DNA of 64,000 nt from DYMC01 sp035406705 (lineage in GTDB: Bacteria; Verrucomicrobiota; Lentisphaeria; Victivallales; GWF2-50-93). This document shows positions 62,131 through 64,000 of the stretch, one piece after another. Position 1 is the stretch's first letter. The number at the start of each line of letters is the position of its first letter. The notes under the pieces were generated by a model. The model was given only the letters and a program-made list of their open reading frames with translations. It was not told the DNA's origin and did no database searches. Location of the stretch: assembly GCA_964426675.1 (NCBI GenBank), contig CAYRRM010000008.1, forward strand, positions 24,861-88,860, in the 5' to 3' direction. The position numbers and the translations under genes were made by a program.

Positions 62131-63918
62131 ATGTGGTTTGTATTAAAAAAAGAAATTGGATTCTTGTCCTCTATATTATTGTGGGGATGCTGTTGGCTTG
62201 CGTATTGTGCTGAGGAAATCCAAATTCCAACATGTAAATTCGCCACAACAGCGCTCTACTATCTTTCAGACCGACTTGGAGCAAGCCTTATTTATACAGA
62301 TGTTGGATGTCAATTGAATGCGTTCTCATGTGCTGATACCGATGTAGAAATATTAGTTAAAAAATTCCAAGAAGTCAATAAGGACAAGATAAAGATTTAT
62401 TTTGACAGGGGGAGTTGGACAATATTCTGTTCTGATATCAGGATCAGTCCGTTTTTTGAGGAATTGCTGGAGTCTGTGGTTGAAATTGGGAAGGATGGGA
62501 ATTTATATGCGGGCGTTTCCACAATCCCCATGAGATTAGATATAAATGGTCATTTCGCGAAAGAACCGAAACAAAATATTGGAAAGTTCTACCTTGCCAA
62601 CTGGGAAAAGCTTTTCCCGAAAAATCCCAAATTACAGGAATTAATCTTTCACATGTTCGACAATGAAAAGCGCCTTGTTTGTCATATTCCCATAGCAATT
62701 CCAGTGACTGAACAAAAGAACCAAAAGGGACAAAGCGTCATCGCTGAATTAAAACAAATAATAATGGAAGGCGATGCAACATCAATAGAAGACATGGAGA
62801 GATATGCGAAGTTAATTACCTTGCTGGACACCCCTTCAGTCCAGAAGCAGGATCAGATTAGTATTGTAATCGACTACTCTGAAAGAAAACGCTTAAAACG
62901 TTGGGATGATCCAACATTTGAGGAAGTTGCGGAGGAACTACTCTTAGACAAAAAACACCCCTTTGGGAAAGAGCCTTTTGATGTCGGATTCTTCACTGCC
63001 AAGTTCAGTACCTTCGAATCTATTGAATTCTTGTCAGTTCTACTTGAAAAAGGTGTGTTCAATCACGATCCTCAAAAAAGTATTGTATCTGGCAGACAAC
63101 CTCCTATCTTCCATGTCAACGAGATACCTAACTACTTAGTAAATTCCGGTAATTACGATGGCATTAATTTTCTACTTAAAAACCTTGATAGGATTGAATC
63201 AAAAGAGATGCAGAGGTATTTGACAAGTTGCTTTGGCTCCAAGAAGCTTGACAGAAATCGTTTGGGTGATGATAGCATTAACATTCTCATGAAATATGCC
63301 AAAGAATTCCAACTTGAACGCATTTATGCAGACACTTCAAAATGGATTGGTGATGATTTGCCGGATGGTTATGACCGATGGCGAGATTTTAAGATTTCGG
63401 AAACAGAACTTGTCCTCGAAAAAGACATGAATACAGTGGGGAAATACCTTTATCGACTGAAGTTCTTTAAATATAAGGAACCTGTAAGTATCGGTGGCAT
63501 CCCTCTGAAAAAGATGGAAGAAGCAGACTATTCTACCCCAGAAAAAGCGTATTTTTCCTGTTGTTCAGAAAGAACCTATGAATGGAGTAGAGCATCTGTT
63601 TATAATAATTCCGAATATTTCGAAAACCATTTTGACCAATATTCACAATGGAAAGCCTGGCACTCGAATGTCAACCCGTTTGCAGAAATATTATACAAAG
63701 TGGAGGTCTCTTGTTCCCCTTTTAGAAGTGGAATTCCAAACATTTTCCTAGTTGTAAAGCAGATACTTGAAAAAGACAAACTTGTTAATGTCCCTATGAT
63801 CTACGATGAAGGCAGATGGAAATTTTTCACGAAATGGCCTAAGATCGCTGAAATTCTAGATGACTACATTCAGAAACAAATAGTTGCTCTGACGCAAAAT
63901 GAAAAAGAGGGAAAGTAA
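62131..63918 (+). CDS. Large secreted partner of module B, STN-like N-terminus
   Basis: The 595-residue protein begins 2 bp after protein B. It has a signal sequence (GFLSSILLWGCCWLAYC) with a possible but imperfect lipobox. Residues about 35-105 (ALYYLSDRLGASLIYTDVG, then TDVEILVKKFQ and KIKIYFDRGSWTIF) resemble the secretin/TonB short N-terminal domain fold. The remaining 490 residues are charged alpha/beta of unknown type. It is not related to the module A partner. No ribosome site is obvious, so coupling to protein B is likely. Confidence 0.6.
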   Translation: MWFVLKKEIGFLSSILLWGCCWLAYCAEEIQIPTCKFATTALYYLSDRLGASLIYTDVGCQLNAFSCADTDVEILVKKFQEVNKDKIKIYFDRGSWTIFCSDIRISPFFEELLESVVEIGKDGNLYAGVSTIPMRLDINGHFAKEPKQNIGKFYLANWEKLFPKNPKLQELIFHMFDNEKRLVCHIPIAIPVTEQKNQKGQSVIAELKQIIMEGDATSIEDMERYAKLITLLDTPSVQKQDQISIVIDYSERKRLKRWDDPTFEEVAEELLLDKKHPFGKEPFDVGFFTAKFSTFESIEFLSVLLEKGVFNHDPQKSIVSGRQPPIFHVNEIPNYLVNSGNYDGINFLLKNLDRIESKEMQRYLTSCFGSKKLDRNRLGDDSINILMKYAKEFQLERIYADTSKWIGDDLPDGYDRWRDFKISETELVLEKDMNTVGKYLYRLKFFKYKEPVSIGGIPLKKMEEADYSTPEKAYFSCCSERTYEWSRASVYNNSEYFENHFDQYSQWKAWHSNVNPFAEILYKVEVSCSPFRSGIPNIFLVVKQILEKDKLVNVPMIYDEGRWKFFTKWPKIAEILDDYIQKQIVALTQNEKEGK

Positions 63919-63920
63919 TA

Positions 63921-63938
63921 TTTCAATTCCAATTGAAA
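63921..63938. repeat. Inverted repeat after module B
   Basis: TTTCAATT-CC-AATTGAAA directly follows the stop codon of the module B partner. It has no T-run. It may be an operator or a weak terminator for what follows. The last 60 bases of the window contain an open frame too short to identify. Confidence 0.4.
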
Positions 63939-64000
63939 CAAAGCACAGGAGATCGAAGAATCTGCCATGCGATGGAAAGATTATCTTGAAGGGCGTGTTT

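Noticed and set aside
1..64000. tRNA, rRNA or CRISPR arrays
   Set aside because: No TPsiC-loop-like GTTCGAATC motif with acceptor stem, no rRNA signature and no regular direct repeats with unique spacers were seen.
63939..64000. Start of a further gene at the window end
   Set aside because: The frame is open to the edge but only about 18 codons long, with no clear start or recognisable motif.

Overview
This is an AT-rich (about one third G+C by eye) chromosomal window from an anaerobic-looking Gram-negative bacterium. Lipid A genes (lpxC, lpxA, a FabZ-type dehydratase, a lauroyl-type acyltransferase), lipoproteins and a DsbD protein imply an outer membrane. The gene set also has GntR-LacI hybrid regulators next to a type IV pilin-like protein and polysaccharide lyases, GH127, GH94, GH63-like and sialate-esterase genes, and a DUF1854/ABC pair. 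Together these resemble Lentisphaerota or another PVC/FCB-type lineage. That placement is inference from gene content; no rRNA or tRNA was seen.

Layout. 1-11.7 kb is accessory carbohydrate and C1/Fe-S metabolism: a partial GH127 gene, a uroporphyrinogen-decarboxylase-fold protein divergent from an IclR regulator with a QueG-like Fe-S protein and a U32-type protein, a gene-poor scar with an IS5-type transposase remnant, then an operon of hybrid regulator, pilin-like protein, beta-helix lyase and oxidoreductase behind a clear promoter with twin operators. 11.7-52.8 kb is a compact core: cellobiose phosphorylase, murC, sialate esterase, UbiA, TatD, glycosyltransferase, aspA, trpB2, lpxA, MoxR, DsbD, ruvA, a double-hotdog FabZ, lpxC, a tadC/DUF192/FHA/PEGA operon, an ABC/DUF1854 operon, an acyltransferase, an ion transporter with a PTS-IIA/CBS protein, and adk-map-infA. 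52.8-64 kb is accessory again and almost entirely secreted proteins.

Two observations stand out. First, a DNA-level palindrome, GCGA-(AAA or AAT)-TCGC in either orientation, usually inside TTGCGA-N3-TCGCAA, occurs at 15 perfect sites. All 15 lie inside coding sequences between 12.7 and 51.3 kb, and none lies in either flank. They are read in three frames, mostly as Ala-Lys/Asn/Ile-Ile/Phe-Ala, so the selected object is DNA rather than protein. Second, the right flank holds two tandem modules (56.4-60.6 and 60.9-63.9 kb). Each starts with a near-identical 99-bp promoter/leader block and an 83-residue domain, then switches to an unrelated C-terminal domain and an unrelated secreted partner gene. 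This is the layout of a polymorphic, cassette-type secreted system. Module A ends in a transglutaminase-like domain. Module B carries a frameshift in a T8 tract inside its signal peptide, which would fit slippage switching, decay or a base-call error.
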